DNA of 64,000 nucleotides from Epiperipatus broadwayi (GCA_028023455.1 JAQFVV010012416.1:4257594-4321593), one strand, 5' to 3'; shown: positions 47,200 through 59,329, counted from the first letter of the stretch. The notes: generated by a model not told the origin, from the sequence alone. Made by a program: numbers and translations.

Positions 47200-47810
47200 A
47201 GACTGCACTCACCACCATTTTAAATTCTAAGAACAGCCCCAAAACACCACTGACATGTGGATTATTCATTGTCATTTATTGCTTGGATGTGTCTGTGATG
47301 GTTTTGGGCAGTTTTTAAAATTCAAAATGGTGGGGAGCACAGTCTAAATCAGCACCAATTATCTGGCTAATTATATTTTTCTTTGTAAAATACAATAGCA
47401 TTACTATAGTAATATTACTTTTCTTAATTTTATTCATAATAAAGTATTTCTCAACATTTTGCATGCAAAAATCTAACTAGTTGGATTTTCACTATCAAAC
47501 TTTCTAACCATAGTCTGTAACATCTTGAGACTTGATTCTATTCTAGTGGATAATCAAGATTTTTTTGTGTGTGTTAACACAAACAACAGAGATTCAATTC
47601 ATAGTCATTTCTCTAATTATTGCTGCTAGTTTTGTTTTCACAGTGTTTAACTTTCTAAAGATTCTGTCAACTACAACAGGGTTTGTTTTCCATTCTGCAG
47701 TGACTAAGACAAAATGTAATTTTGGACTGATAAATAAAACTTAACTCACTTTAATTCAGTATTTAATAATTAAGTATTTGACCTACACTAATATGTATAA
47801 TTTAATATAT
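47200..47810. other. inverted patch, otherwise no gene
   Basis: 47205-47250 (ACTGCACTCACCACCATTTT, AACAGCCCCAAAACACCACT) is complementary to 47290-47345. This is a short palindrome of about 140 bp. Nothing else is seen. Confidence 0.5.
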
Positions 47811-47816
47811 ATATAT

Positions 47817-49694
47817 TGTAACGAGCACAGACGTTCGTTACATTGTTTTTTTTTTATTTATTAAGCATGAAACTAAATTAAAAAGTTCGCATTTAAAAAT
47901 TTTCTTTAAGAATTAAAAATTGAAATTATTAGTGATTATTATTGATTATTTATGATGTGACAGATATGTGTTAGTGCGGAAGTGAAGGAGAAGGGATTGA
48001 AAAAGATGCACGCTCAATCCCTTCAGTTGTTATAAAATGGAAAAATGAAACATCACTTTTCTTATATATTCAGAGTACCACAGGATCATCGGGAAATTTA
48101 ATGCTGGATTTCAAACGGCAAGCAACTGTAAAAGATGAACATTTCTAAAACCGTAAGAACTTTATAAAATATAACGAACAATATTAATTTGAAAACACTA
48201 AGAACTTTAAATTTTAAACTTTCCTAGTATTTAATTGTTACAAATAGAATCCTATCTGACCAAACTAAATTTTTTATTAATAGTGTTATTTGATGTATTT
48301 TTTTTCATATTTATGTAAAATCATTTCCATTTATTTATTTTTTGTTCTTTAAGTTTTTATCATGATTTTTTGTTTTTCGTTAAATTAATTATATAAATGT
48401 TAAACTTAAGTCGGGCGTGAATGGCTGTATAGAATTGTAAAGTTATATTAGGGTAGGGTAATCTTAGGTTATTTGGGTCGTTGTTAAATTGGGTCAATGG
48501 ATTGGATATATTGATGTAGTTAGTAGATGTAGTCGGAGATCGTTGTTAAATTGGGTCAATGGATTGGATATATTGATGTAGTTAGTAGATGTAGTCGGAG
48601 ATTCACTACTGGCAGAATCGCTTCATACGCCGCACTCTCCCGTTTTGCCTATGGAAGAAATTATAAGACGCAGAGCAGAGTTCCTTTCTATGGAGTTTTT
48701 TTTTTATTGCTCTTCTTGTCAGATAGATGTCATATTCCTATTTGACGAGAGGCAATTTCTTCTCTTAACTTTTGGTGCCGCCGTATTTCGTATTACATTG
48801 AATACATTGATATATCAGATGGATTGATGCCAGTTTGACTGCGAATTTTAGCCTAAGGTTAAATAGGGATAGAATGTTTATTTTCAAAAGCAAATTTATG
48901 TAGTCTATTCATACTCGACACTAAATAAAAATGCATTAAATTTAAGTTGTTTATAGATGTTTGCATGGATTCGTTATCGGTTAATTATGTTTTGGATTTC
49001 ATATTTGATCAAAATATATAGACATTCGATAAATAATGATACCTTACTGGTGAGTATCTAAAATGTATTTATTCGGATGTTTTTTAAGTCATTGGTGACA
49101 ATGCAAGTATCTTATGGTGAATACTATTGGGTTACTTATAAATTTCCCTCTGCAATTGTCAGTATCAATGATTTTATATTTTGATCGTTTATGTTTACTT
49201 TGAAATGTTTTTAACCATGTAATCTATGTAACTGATCTATATGCAACATCTTAAAACAAGCTTTTATAAACCCATCTGTGCGAACTTAATTAAAATGTAA
49301 ACTTATAATATAATAGAAATTAAAATGTAAATTAAAAATCTAAAGTAAAGTTAAAAAAATAATGTTAAATGTTAAAATGTAAACTGATACTAAAACAATT
49401 TTCAATCTTATATATATATGTGCATAAATAAATGTTTGTATGTTAATTACTGGCAGTGGCTTATTTTATTCTTTTTTATATATATCCTCTTATATTATAT
49501 TATTAAATCTCTGCTATTCCACTGAGCTAGTGACATGGGCTAACGACCGGAACCAAAATATTTAAAAAAAAAGAAAAAAAAATTTTTTTTTTTACTTACG
49601 TATCTGCCTACTTTATAAATTTTTCCAGGTTCAAATGCCTAGATGGCGCCCTGTAGTGCAGATCACGGTAAGCTATATTCTCCGGATCGTTACA
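47817..49694. mobile_element. candidate solo LTR (TGTAACGA...TCGTTACA)
   Basis: The 1878-bp unit starts TGTAACGA and ends TCGTTACA, with TG...CA ends, and is embedded in (AT)n so that an ATATAT target duplication is possible but ambiguous. The first 26 bp are also a hairpin (TGTAACGA at the start, TCGTTACA at its end). It contains a TATA-like TTATAAAAT at about 48031 and a tandem 62-bp duplication. No coding or internal region is found. An alternative is a DNA transposon with 8-bp inverted ends. Confidence 0.5.
48479..48602. repeat. perfect tandem duplication, 62-bp unit
   Basis: CGTTGTTAAATTGGGTCAAT through TAGTCGGAGAT occurs at 48479-48540 and, unchanged, at 48541-48602. Identical copies suggest a recent event or an assembly duplication. 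Confidence 0.95.
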
Positions 49695-49882
49695 ATATAT
49701 ATATATATATAAAGTTGTATACTGTTTGCATTTAGTATAATATAAAGAATTATCATTGTCAAATACAAAAACTGAATGTAGTTTCCTAAAATTTGATAAA
49801 GCAATACTTATACTTAGTAATGGATATTCAATTTTCAAATATTTGTTTGTCTGTGTAATGAAGTGTTTTTTTGCTTCTTTAT

Positions 49883-49996
49883 AACCAAATGCTAAGTGCA
49901 CTTCAGTACAGTTCATCATAATCATATATTTGGTAAAGTTCACCATAAATATGATTGCAGTGAACTTCACCAAAAGTGCACTTAGCATTAGGTTAT
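49883..49996. repeat. hairpin with GTGCACTTAG arms
   Basis: GCTAAGTGCACTT (49891) and AAGTGCACTTAGC (about 49975) lead imperfect arms of about 45 nt. GTGCACTTAG also occurs in the hairpin at 2743-2899, so the two may be related. Confidence 0.7.
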
Positions 49997-49999
49997 GTA

Positions 50000-51079
50000 T
50001 CCTTGGCATTATATTATAAAAAAAAAAAGAAACCACATCACTATGCAGGTGAACAAACATTTGAAAATTTGCATTACAAATATAAACAAAGAAAATTTAA
50101 TATTTCTTAGTAATGAATATCCCTGTAGGATAACCTAAAGCAACTAAGCTATAGTGATGAATTCCTATCAATTTGCTTTCCTTTTTAAAAGATACATATA
50201 TATTTAGTGGTGATAGAAGTAGCAGATATTTATTCTTGATAGACAAAATATCAAAGCAACAGTTAAGGAATTAAAGAATTCTTCTTATATCTAGGTTTTT
50301 TGATGACTATTTATATACAATGGATCTGGATTTATTTTTAATAAATTCATTCAATATTTACCTTATTTACATACTCTATTAGCCAAACTCCAATGGTACT
50401 GTGGAAAATGCAATAGATATTTTAAGATAATGTAACTGGAATTCATGAACTTTGTTTACTCCAATGAATGCATTATTCTGCCAAATTATTGTTTGGAAAG
50501 AAGCTGAGAAATAAATTAGCATTGCTACTCCCAAATAAGGAAATTTTAAAAAGACTATTTCTGAACACAGAAATTTTAAGCAGGTGAAAAAATTGGGACC
50601 AAAGGCATGTTGTGGAGGGGAAATGCATTGAAGCAGCTGTATTAAGATTTTTATTCAAAATTATTGAAGTGCACATAAAAGATGAGACTCAATTGAAAAA
50701 AAATATATACCAATCACTGACTTCTAGATCATGTGATAATTTTGAAAAAGACAGCATTGCAGAAAAATTTACAGTCAAGAAGATGAAGGGAGAGAGAAAA
50801 ATAATGAAATAATCAATGCCAACTCAATCCATCAAGTGGAAAAGAAGAAGCAACAAAATCATAAGTCCAGCTCCAAAATCTTAAAAAAGACCTTTGCCAA
50901 GAATTAAAAGCAAGTGGAAGGCTTCAGAGTAAATGAAAGTTTATATATAAAAATAGTTTCTCTGGAATAAGAGGGAAGAAATCATTGTCTATCAAAGTAA
51001 AGTATATTATAACCGAAAACTAATTATCATAATATGATGTTAGAACAGTAAACTTGAGTAACAGGGAAACTAATTCAAT
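50000..51079. other. no recognisable gene
   Basis: A purine-rich patch at 50570-50940 with a 66-codon frame (50612-50812, lysine-rich) is not recognised. The composition suggests noncoding or a decayed repeat. Confidence 0.4.
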
Positions 51080-51580
51080 TATTAGTTTTAAAGAAATGGA
51101 AAAATTGATTAAAGATAATTTCGAAACTAATTAAACAATGATGTTTTGAAAATTAAAAAAAATTAAGACTAATATCAAAATAGGTCAACCCTATCAATTA
51201 ACTATCAAAAATAATTAGCAACTCCAGAAAAAAAAAGAAAAGAAAAGAAAGGTCACCTATATAAATAACAAAGTGAATTGTCAGAGAGAGTTTTTCTTGA
51301 TTTTTTTTTTTCTTGGAGAATAAGGAATGCATTTAGCATTTGTCATTGATGCAAAATGAGAATGAGTAATGGGTAATATCTACCTTCTAAAGTGTGGAAA
51401 TTAAGTATAGACAACCTTATAACGACTAATTGCCTTAATTATTAATTAGTAAGCCTCCGGGTGAATCTGGATATTTATAATTTTAATTAAATGCTTAAAA
51501 GTTTAACTTAATCTGTCTCATTGCTAAATATAAGTATTCATTATTAAGTATAAATATTCATTTAGAATTTTTAGACTATA
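51080..51580 (+). repeat. dispersed repeat family H, copy 2
   Basis: Homologous to 44222-44710 along its length, including CTCATTGCTAAATATAAGTA and TTCATTATTAAGTATAA. It contains a purine tract of A and AAAAG at about 51229-51250. It runs directly into family B sequence at 51580. Confidence 0.7.
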
Positions 51581-52500
51581 TTCATCCTCCACTTCAATCA
51601 AACAACTGATATATATTACCACACATATCTGAAAAAATAAATAAATAAATCCCAATCTCCCACACATGTATACATTCAGTACTCAGTTTATATTAAGATA
51701 GATATTCCTTAAACTTTAATGGACAGGCTTCAATCTTCTCTCCAACAATTCAACTATCCATTTTATTGAAAAATTAATGATAGAATTCTCAAAGCCCTTG
51801 GTGGATTTGATATTATAATCATACCCATATAGACATTATATTGATCTAACCCTTCATATTATAGGACCATTCTGTATCTATTTATATTAATAAGAGAGAG
51901 AGAGATGTATTGGTTGTTTGAGATGGAGTTCAAATCTCTCTATTTGCAATAGTAAACACTCGGTATATTAAATAAATAGGTTAATTACATATTGCCTTGG
52001 AAATGGGTTACATCATAGTATAAGTCTCAGCCCATTCTCTCCTATTAATATAAATGGATATGTAATGGTCTGATAATATGAGGTATTAGATTGACATAAT
52101 GTCTATATAGGTATGACTACAATATCAAATCCACCAAGGACTTTCAGTATTCAATCATTGTTTTGTAATGAAATGGACAGTTGAATTGTTGGAAGGATGA
52201 AAAGATTATAGCCTATCTTTTAAAGTTTAAGAAATTGCTATCTTAATATAAACTGAGCACTGATTATATATATGGGTGGCAGTTTATGATCTGGCCTAAC
52301 TGATCAGTGCTGGTTCTGTACAAAATATGTATATTGGGGATCATTTATCTTTTTCACATGTGTGTGGTCATGTGTATCATTTGTTCAAGATGGAGTGGAC
52401 AATAGACTGAAAGTCCTAAGTTCAAATCCTCCTATTTACTATAGTAAACATTCAATATACTGAATAGATATGTTAATTTATTTGTAAAGTTTTGGGAATG
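51580..52500. repeat. family B palindrome, decayed ribozyme
   Basis: Left arm 51690-51855 and right arm 52070-52240 are inverted (AAGCCCTTGGTGGATTTGATAT opposite ATATCAAATCCACCAAGGAC). Plus-strand CTGATCA (52300) with GTGCTGGTT, and AAAA instead of GAAA, shows a broken hammerhead. B-box-like AAGTTCAAATCC is at 52420. Two TATAGTAAACAYTC-like tails (51950, 52440) repeat directly. Confidence 0.7.
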
Positions 52501-52599
52501 GGTTGTATTTTTCTGAATATATTAAATTATATATGTTAATAAGAGGTTAAATAATTACTTATTAAAAATACTGAGTTAAAACAAGTTAAGTTATATTAA

Positions 52600-52870
52600 T
52601 AATTTTTATTAGTCATTCATTAGATTAGATATTATCCACTTAATGAATAATATTTCTGTAGTGTAATTTTCACTATCCACTCTCACGCAAAGTAGGAAGG
52701 GATGTATATTTGCATTTAACACTTTGTGGAACGGTGTAATCATAAACATATGATCAAAGGCATGTGAAAAAAATATACGATCCCCAAGATGCACATTTTG
52801 TGCTGCTCTAGCACTCAACAGTTGGCCCAGATCACAATATTTTATACATATTATATATAGATAACCAATT
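52600..52870 (-). repeat. family B-related unit, minus strand
   Basis: Reverse complement matches 23480-23914: AGTCATTCATTAGATTAGAT and TTATCCACTTAATGAATA are shared, followed by TTAACACYTTGTGGAA. The ribozyme remnant reads CTGTTGA-GTGCT-AGAGC-AGCAC-AAAA, so both cores are mutated. Confidence 0.65.
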
Positions 52871-53099
52871 ACTACAGTTTGATTGATATAAGTTAAGTTA
52901 TAGTTTATGAAAATATTTACTTATTTAATCTACAATTGACATCACCACACCAATATTAAATTTTATCTTAGTCAATGTAGGTAAGCTTGGTATTTATGAG
53001 TTTTCTACTAAACCAAGATGGTCGCCCCTATTTTTGATAAATTTATTTGTCCCCCTCCACCAAAACAAAAAAATATTTACAAAAAAATGCCTGCTAGGA

Positions 53100-53860
53100 A
53101 ACGTATTATTTAATAATTACATTTTTTTTTAAAAAAAAAGAAATTATGAAAAAAATAATTACAATGTTTACAATTTATTTTCTGCTTTGGGGGGGGGGGG
53201 GCGAGAGATTTACTTATTAATGGAAAAATGAAAAAAGAATATTTACACTTTATTCACGTCGGCAGCATGCAATCATATTGTGACCATTAAACATACTTTT
53301 CGGGCGGGCAGAATTTCGTACTTTTGAAAATAGTCCACTGCATTATGTTCTGTGACAGTAAATGTCACAAATTTTTGTTATTATGACAATTTACCAAAAA
53401 AAAAAAAAAAATTGCTGCTAAAAAGAAACACGCTGAATTCAACCAAAGTACGACAACGTTAAGAACGTCTCATTGCTTCATATGTTATAATATAAGTAAA
53501 AAAAAAAATTAAAATAAAGCTTCTTAATAAAATTTATCGGAATTTATTATTCTTTTTTTAAAATTTAACAAAGGATTTATTAATTTTGTTTTAATTTAAC
53601 AACTAGCACATCTTCAGTAGATTATAGTCTCTCGAAACTGTACATTTATCAAATGTATGGGGTTCCAATTGGTTTACTTGAAATACTATAAGTTTTATAT
53701 AGCAATTTCTTATTACGTACATTTAATTTTTTTTTTTATTATTGAATACGAGAATTATTGTTTTCAATAAAATACTTTTTAGTATATGACAAAATTTAAA
53801 AAACGGAATTATAATTTTATTTTCAAAGAGAGGGAAGGGGGGAGAGCAATGTTACATTAC
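53100..53860. other. no recognisable gene
   Basis: Contains an uninterrupted G tract of about 12 at 53190, A and T runs, and no coding motif. Confidence 0.4.
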
Positions 53861-54345
53861 AATATATGAATTTTTTCTACAGTACATGCTTTTTCATATC
53901 TGCACTCCAATATGTAATATATAAAGGATTTGAACTCAGACTGACTCTTAACAATCTATGCTATATCATACTGCTTATACACTTGATCACACACATGTCG
54001 AAAAGATAAATAATCACCAATATCAGTATTTCGTGCTAAACCAGCACTCGTCAATTGGTCCAGATTACTATCTCCACATATATTATACAATCAATGTTCA
54101 GTTTATATTAAGATAGCCAATCAATCTTCATACTTTAATAGATAGGCTTCAAACAACTCCACCCCACAACTTTTCAACCGTCCATTTCATTGAAAATCTG
54201 ATGATGGAATGCTCAAAGCCCACCACATTGGTGTCAACCTTCTCATCCTAAATCATGTTGACCATGAGTCAGTCTGACCTCTCATGTACAGGACACAATC
54301 CATTTACATACATATACGAGGGATGGGCAGACACATTTTTATTTT
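53860..54345 (-). repeat. family B unit, minus strand
   Basis: Starts with the terminal segment TTTTTCTACAGTACATGC (compare 43200), the reverse of a tRNA-like tail (GATTTGAACTCAGAC), the ribozyme-like motif at 54010-54068, and then the full body to GAGGGATGGGCAGAC at 54330. This is the longest single family B unit, about 480 bp, and a good basis for a consensus. Confidence 0.8.
54010..54068 (-). ncRNA. hammerhead-like motif with core mutation (C3U)
   Basis: Minus strand: ACCAA, then UUGACGA (54054-54048; expected CUGANGA), stem II GUGCU-GGUUU-AGCAC perfect, GAAA, UACUGAUA with an A-U-A triplet, UUGGU and GAUUAU. Stem I pairs fully, and stem III has two A-U pairs. The C to U change at the first core base should inactivate it. 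Confidence 0.6.
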
Positions 54346-54479
54346 ATTAGTGAATGCAATGAGTATAATAGACAGTTCAATCTGATACTTTGGTGTCCGA
54401 ATATCACACACGTGATAGCGCAAATTTCAATAATTGTTTTCGATAGGAAGAGAGAATTTGAGAATTAATGTCTTTTTAT

Positions 54480-54600
54480 TCCCCTTTATAAACTCTTTCA
54501 TGTTTTTTGGGGGGGATTTCAACTTTTTTTTTGTTATCCCCCCCCCCCCTTTATTCCTAATAATTTAATGACGAAATTAATCTCATTTTTATTTAATTGT
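54480..54600. repeat. G8 / C13 homopolymer inverted pair
   Basis: A G run near 54509-54516 and a C run near 54540-54550 flank a T run; GGGGGGGAT and ATCCCCCCC are complementary. It could form a hairpin and is a likely spot for sequencing error. Confidence 0.7.
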
Positions 54601-55140
54601 TGGAAAGTTTTAATTAAATATATTCATATTTAATTAATTTTTTAACGAAGTAAAGCTCATTATCTTCGTTAAAATAATGACTTTTCTAACAAGATGTGTT
54701 TAGCATATCCCCTAAGTTGTCTTAATTTTTAAAAAAATGTTTATTATTTTGTTGATTACTAATTAATTAAAATCCATTAAACACCTGCTCTCCATTCTGG
54801 TTTATCGTTTTTATAACCAATAAAGCTTTCAAGATTTGTTCTTATAGTACAGTTAGATAGTCATAATAAAATAAAATTATTATATTTTATACATTGATAA
54901 TAAAACAAATAAATCATTTTTTAATAGCGAAAGAATATTATTTTACAATAGTTTTTAAATATTAGTTTTTGGATACAACTTTCAAATGGCCAGAAAATTG
55001 GGATGAATTTATAAACCTGTCCGCTAGGAATTGCCTTCACCAAAAAACAAGTGCTATTAATTATACCTGGAAATCGGCACATGACTTTTACATATAACAA
55101 TATTTAATATCGAATATAAATGTAGCATATATACTAAAGC
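54600..55140. other. no recognisable gene
   Basis: AT-rich DNA with no motif recognised. Confidence 0.4.
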
Positions 55141-55246
55141 CATATGTAATTAAAAAGGACTTGAACCCAGACTTTCAAGCTCTTTTCAATCATTCACTCT
55201 AATATAACTGATACAGTGTGACCACATACATGTGAAAAGGATAAAT

Positions 55247-55305
55247 GATGTCCAATATCCGTATTTCATGCTGAATCAGCACTCATCCGTTGGTCCAGAT
55301 CATTA
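55247..55305 (-). ncRNA. hammerhead-like motif with core mutation (U4G)
   Basis: Minus strand: ACCAA, CGGAUGA (55289-55283), stem II GUGCU-GAUUC-AGCAU, GAAA, UACGGAUA and UUGGA. Stem II ends with a G-U pair. The second core base is G instead of U. Confidence 0.55.
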
Positions 55306-55744
55306 TCTTCCACACATATATAATCAGTGCTCGGTTTTATATTAAGATAGTAAATATACAAACTTTAATAAACAGGCTTCTATCATCTCCACTCTTCAAC
55401 TCTTCAGCCATTCATATCAATGAAAATCTGAATGTTGTAATGCTCAAAGCCCTTGTTGATGCCATTATGTTGATCTTAAGTCAATGTGATACCTCATATG
55501 TAAGATTTGAGTTTTCGGTCCTACATATGAGGGGTCAGATTGACTTAAGCTCAACATGGGTATGATGATAATAATGGTGTCAACAAGAGCTTTGAGCATT
55601 CCATCATCAGATTTTCATTGATATGAATGGCTGAAGAGTTGGAGAGTGGAGAGGATCGAAGCCTGTTCATTAAAGTTTGTAGATTTGCTATACTAATATA
55701 AAACCGAGCACTGATACTGATTATATATGTGTGTGTGTGAGATA

Positions 55745-55806
55745 ATAATCTGGACCAACTGATGAATGCTAGTTCAGGATGAAATACAGATATTGAAGTA
55801 TCATTT
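55745..55806 (+). ncRNA. hammerhead-like motif, intact cores, weak stems
   Basis: CTGATGA (55759-55765) and GAAA (55781-55784) are both intact. Stem II is ATGCT-AGTTC-AGGAT with one G-G mismatch. Stem III has two A-U pairs closing on A-U-A, with A at 55792. Stem I ACCAA faces TTGAA, so only three pairs hold. It is probably decaying. Confidence 0.55.
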
Positions 55807-55985
55807 ATCTTTTTCACATGTATGTGGCCATGTGCATCTGGTTATATTAGACAGAGTGAATGATGGAAAGAAGCTTGAAAGTCTGGCTTCAAATCCTCTT
55901 TAATATAACAATATAATAAATATTATATATGTGTGTGTACATAATAATTATGTACTATTCTGTATTAAAAACAAAAACAAATGTA

Positions 55986-56077
55986 GTCAAGCGTTGGTGG
56001 CCGAGTGTTCAGCCCAGCTGCCTTCCAAGCAGTTGTCGCGGGTTTGCTTCCCAGCCAATGCTTTGACACATGAAAAG
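55986..56077 (+). mobile_element. tRNA-derived SINE (family F) with TSD
   Basis: GTCAAGCGTTGGTGGCCGAG, a 3' GCGGGTTTGCTTCCCAGCC B-box region, and AATGCTTTGACACATG plus AAAAG. Direct repeats AAAACAAATGTA at 55974-55985 and 56078-56089 form a 12-bp TSD. Confidence 0.82.
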
Positions 56078-56089
56078 AAAACAAATGTA

Positions 56090-56554
56090 ATCAATATTAA
56101 GTCACAACATGTTTGATATGAGATCCACAATTTCATAATTTAGTTATTATTGAAAAATATATACCACTGACTTTTCCGTTTATATATGTATTTGTCAGGA
56201 CAACCTCTGAACATTAGTTGATCTAGAGGTTTAAATACAAGGGAAACGATTACTTGATTTTCTATTTAAATAATAGAATTGGGAATTTGATATTAAAGCT
56301 TGGACATAATATTCACAACCCAACACACACACACATTCACATTTATACTTACAATGGGATGGAATGATCAAGTTTATATAAATCAAACATCATTCATTTA
56401 AAAACTCAAATAAAGTGGTATTTTCCTTAATCACCACTTATATTGCAGTTAAGCTGCTAAAAGAGATACAATCAAGTATAAAAGCCATGCATCTACTCAC
56501 ACCTTAAAACAGATAGTTAACAAGTAATGATTGTGAGGCCAAATTAAAGCAGTA
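56090..56554. other. no recognisable gene
   Basis: AT-rich; a short CA-rich tract at about 56321-56333. Confidence 0.4.
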
Positions 56555-56760
56555 GCAACTATATCCATGGCACAAACTAGAAACTAATCTAGGAATACTG
56601 AATTAGTAGGTATTAGATATGGATTTTGTTGCACAAACCTTCTAGCATTTCATTGATTACTATGGCTTGCACTAGGTAGCACTGTTGTATGGAAAAAGCT
56701 GCTACTGGTTTAATAGATTGAAAGCATAAGAAATAGTGATCATGCTTTGACATAAGAAAA
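56555..56760 (+). repeat. family D repeat, one arm, diverged
   Basis: GGCACAAACTAGAAACTAAT, GTAGGTATTAGATATGGATT, CACAAACCTTCTAGCAT, TCATTGATTACTATGGCTTG and GTTGTATGGAAA follow the right arm of the copy at 61668-62142, with about 80 percent identity. CTGATGA is lost. Confidence 0.7.
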
Positions 56761-56764
56761 AAAA

Positions 56765-58250
56765 ATCTTATTTTTTAAACATTTAATTGGCTATGTTATC
56801 TCTTAATTTTAATACAAAATATTCAAATAGCTTCATTTCTTACTAAGTATGTCATAAACATGAAGTAGATATTTCAATATATAAACACATTACAAAATTA
56901 CCAAGTCAGAGTTTAAATTTAATAAAATTTATTGCACCAAAAACACTTTCAACACTTTCTGTCATATTCACGGTTAGACTCTTTAGAATATTAATTTTTT
57001 ATTGATTTGAATGTTTTTTAATTTTGGGTTTATTATATATTCATTTTGTATAATGAACCATGCTTTTTATTTTATGTTTGTGATCATTTCTCTCTTCGGA
57101 CATAATTTTAACAACACTTGGATCACAAGTATGGGCCACACTATCTTTTATGATGTTTTATGATGATAAAAGATTGATGAGATAGTGGTGTCAAACTTTC
57201 TCTTAGATTTTTTTATACATTAGAGAATGCTAGGTCATTCTAGTTCTATGGTTTGCCCTTGCTAAACAGGCATTTTTATTAATAAATAATACAGAAACTT
57301 AATTTGTAATCTTAAATGGAAAATGTATCTCACTTTTTGTCTTCTTATAATTTGTATTCTACAATAATAAATAGCATGACAGGTATATAATAAATGTAGA
57401 TTTTTGTAATTGTATAAGTATAATAATAGAATTGAATTTTTTTATGATTTAATGTATGGAATTGGAAAAATAGCAAAAACACTTATGATACACTAGTTGA
57501 AATATCAACTGATTTTTCTATATTAGAATTAGATAAAAAAATAAATTCAATTTTGCTATTCACTCTTTGCTAAAACTATCAATTCTAAATCTGGGTAGTC
57601 AGTAAATACTAAATGCTTGTGTTATATCTAAATCTTTCAAATGGATTTCTCAATCAATGATTTAAGTAAGAAAATAATACTAATAGAATTGTTACTATTA
57701 TATCTCTTATTTTCTTGTTCTTAATATTTTGAATGCAATCTATCAACTTCTAAAGACTTATTTTAATACTTTTGTTCAAAAATTGAAATCATTTGGTGAT
57801 GGGGAAAAAAATCTTTAGAAAGTTTTAGATTTTATGATAAGCAATTGTTCATGAAGTCAGTATTCCTCAGCATGTAATAGAATTTGGCCATAACTTTGAT
57901 TCATATAATATTAATTTAATGTGTTCAGACTGCAGTGAACAAAAAAAAGCAAAAAAGCATGGTTCATTGCTAATGACATCTACACAATAAACATAAAACA
58001 CTCTTGTATTGTTTTGTCCAGAAAGTGGAATATGTAAATCAACAAATTTACATATTAACTATTTTCTATTAAGACATTATTTTCTCTCGATAATAATGTT
58101 AATCACTGAGTTTGAGAACTATGAATATGACCTTGTAGATTGAAAGCATTGCTTAGCTATTTATTATTTAGAATTTAAATAAATTAATATTTACATTGGA
58201 AGTGAATAAACGGGTATCATAGAATTACATAGTAAAAGAAAAGAACTTTA
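56765..58250. other. no recognisable gene
   Basis: Contains a small inverted repeat at 57138-57185 (CACTATCTTTTATGATG against CATGATAAAAGATTGATGAGATAGTG in part). No protein motif is seen. Confidence 0.4.
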
Positions 58251-58254
58251 CATG

Positions 58255-58890
58255 ATTATGGATATCAACTTGAAAAAATGAAATCAGTTTAAGTATCTTG
58301 GACATCTTAATTAGAACAGCAGACTGTGGCATTGTGGTGCAACAAAACTCCCAAGGGTTGCGGCTGCATTTAACACTTAGAGCATTTCACCAGAAATTAA
58401 ATTAGTTATATAGAGGGCGCTGTTATTTCCCCTAGTTTATGGAATGGAAATAAAAGCTGTAATACTTATCAATGTAGCATAAAGACATTAGGATGATTTT
58501 TATTTAAAAATTCTTTGCATAAAAATTCTTTGCAGATTTTAAAAATTATATGCTAAGATCATAACATCAATCAATATATCCTTCAGATTGCTGGACCTAT
58601 AGCTATTATAGAATCTACTATTGTAAAGCACATCTGTATTGAGTTGGGCATGTGAAATAAATGAATGGGATTAAATCTCCTAAAAAGTGATATATGGTAA
58701 CCTTGAGCATGGTTTTTATAGGATAGAGTCTGTTTACACTGAAAAGATTACCTCAAAGTCACTGTAAAAAGGAAGTAGGTTTCATTAGAAAGATATGCCT
58801 TGAGAATAGATCACCATAAGGACTTACAATTGTACAAGTTATTGAAGTTTTTGAAAAAATAAAGTTTACCAAAGAAAAGATTAAAGACAT
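58255..58890 (+). pseudogene. decayed LINE RT C-terminal fragment
   Basis: Plus-strand blocks broken by stops: FKYLGHL (near 58290), RVAAAFNT, ISPEIKLVI, RALLFPLVYGMEIKAV (near 58410-58460) and LSWACEI (near 58640). The spacing fits the post-catalytic region of LINE RTs (F.YLG, then AF, L.P..LYG.E.W, then L.W.GH). No YADD is visible upstream. The clade is undecided; RTE-like is possible. Confidence 0.4.
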
Positions 58891-58945
58891 CATTGCAAAA
58901 TATCAAATAAATAGGTTAAAAGATTAACATATGATATATATGGAT

Positions 58946-59325
58946 ATTAAAACAGGCAACACTCTCCATATGTATTGGCATTCAGTGCAAGCCAGAGTAA
59001 TCACTGGATGCCAGATGGACTGTGCATAAAATCCCCATCTAGTGCCTACTCATCCAATATCCCCAGACTAGTTTCTGGCTTGTGGCCTTCACCAGTGAGG
59101 AGCCTTGGATCTGACAGCACTGCATCTAGATCTTAGTATCTAATGCAGCCAGAAACTAGTTTGGTGATAGTGGATGAGTAGGCACTAGATGGGGATTTTA
59201 TGCAAATCCATCTGGCATCCATTGATTACTCTGGCTTGCACTGAGTTGGTATACATATAGAGAGTTTCACCTGTTTTAATAACAGTTATAAGCAAGCATA
59301 GGAAATGGTGATCATGTGATGTATG
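58946..59325. repeat. family D foldback
   Basis: Left arm 58946-59112 and right arm 59140-59285 are inverted (CCAGACTAGTTTCTGGCT opposite AGCCAGAAACTAGTTTGG), around a TCTAGATCTTAGTATCTAATG centre. The left arm's reverse strand reads CTGGTGA-AGGCCACAAGCCA-GAAAC, one base from the hammerhead-like core. The right arm lost CTGATGA by deletion. Confidence 0.85.
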
Positions 59326-59329
59326 TGGG

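Larger units (their letters stand above)
55145..55910. repeat. family B palindrome with two ribozyme-like sites
   Basis: The left half (minus, 55150-55510) and right half (plus, 55530-55900) are inverted around TCATATGTA...TACATATGA at about 55490-55535. Each half has a tRNA-like end (TTGAACCCAGACTTTCAAGC at 55153; TTGAAAGTCTGGCTTCAAAT at 55875), a ribozyme-like motif and the body. Confidence 0.8.

Noticed and set aside
47817-47842. Rho-type or hairpin terminator at the TGTAACGA palindrome
   Set aside because: Nothing bacterial is present; the palindrome is better read as the end of a mobile unit.
49638-49660. Retroviral primer-binding site at GATGGCGCCCTG
   Set aside because: It resembles TGGCGCC but lies inside the candidate LTR, not after it, and does not continue as a tRNA 3' end.
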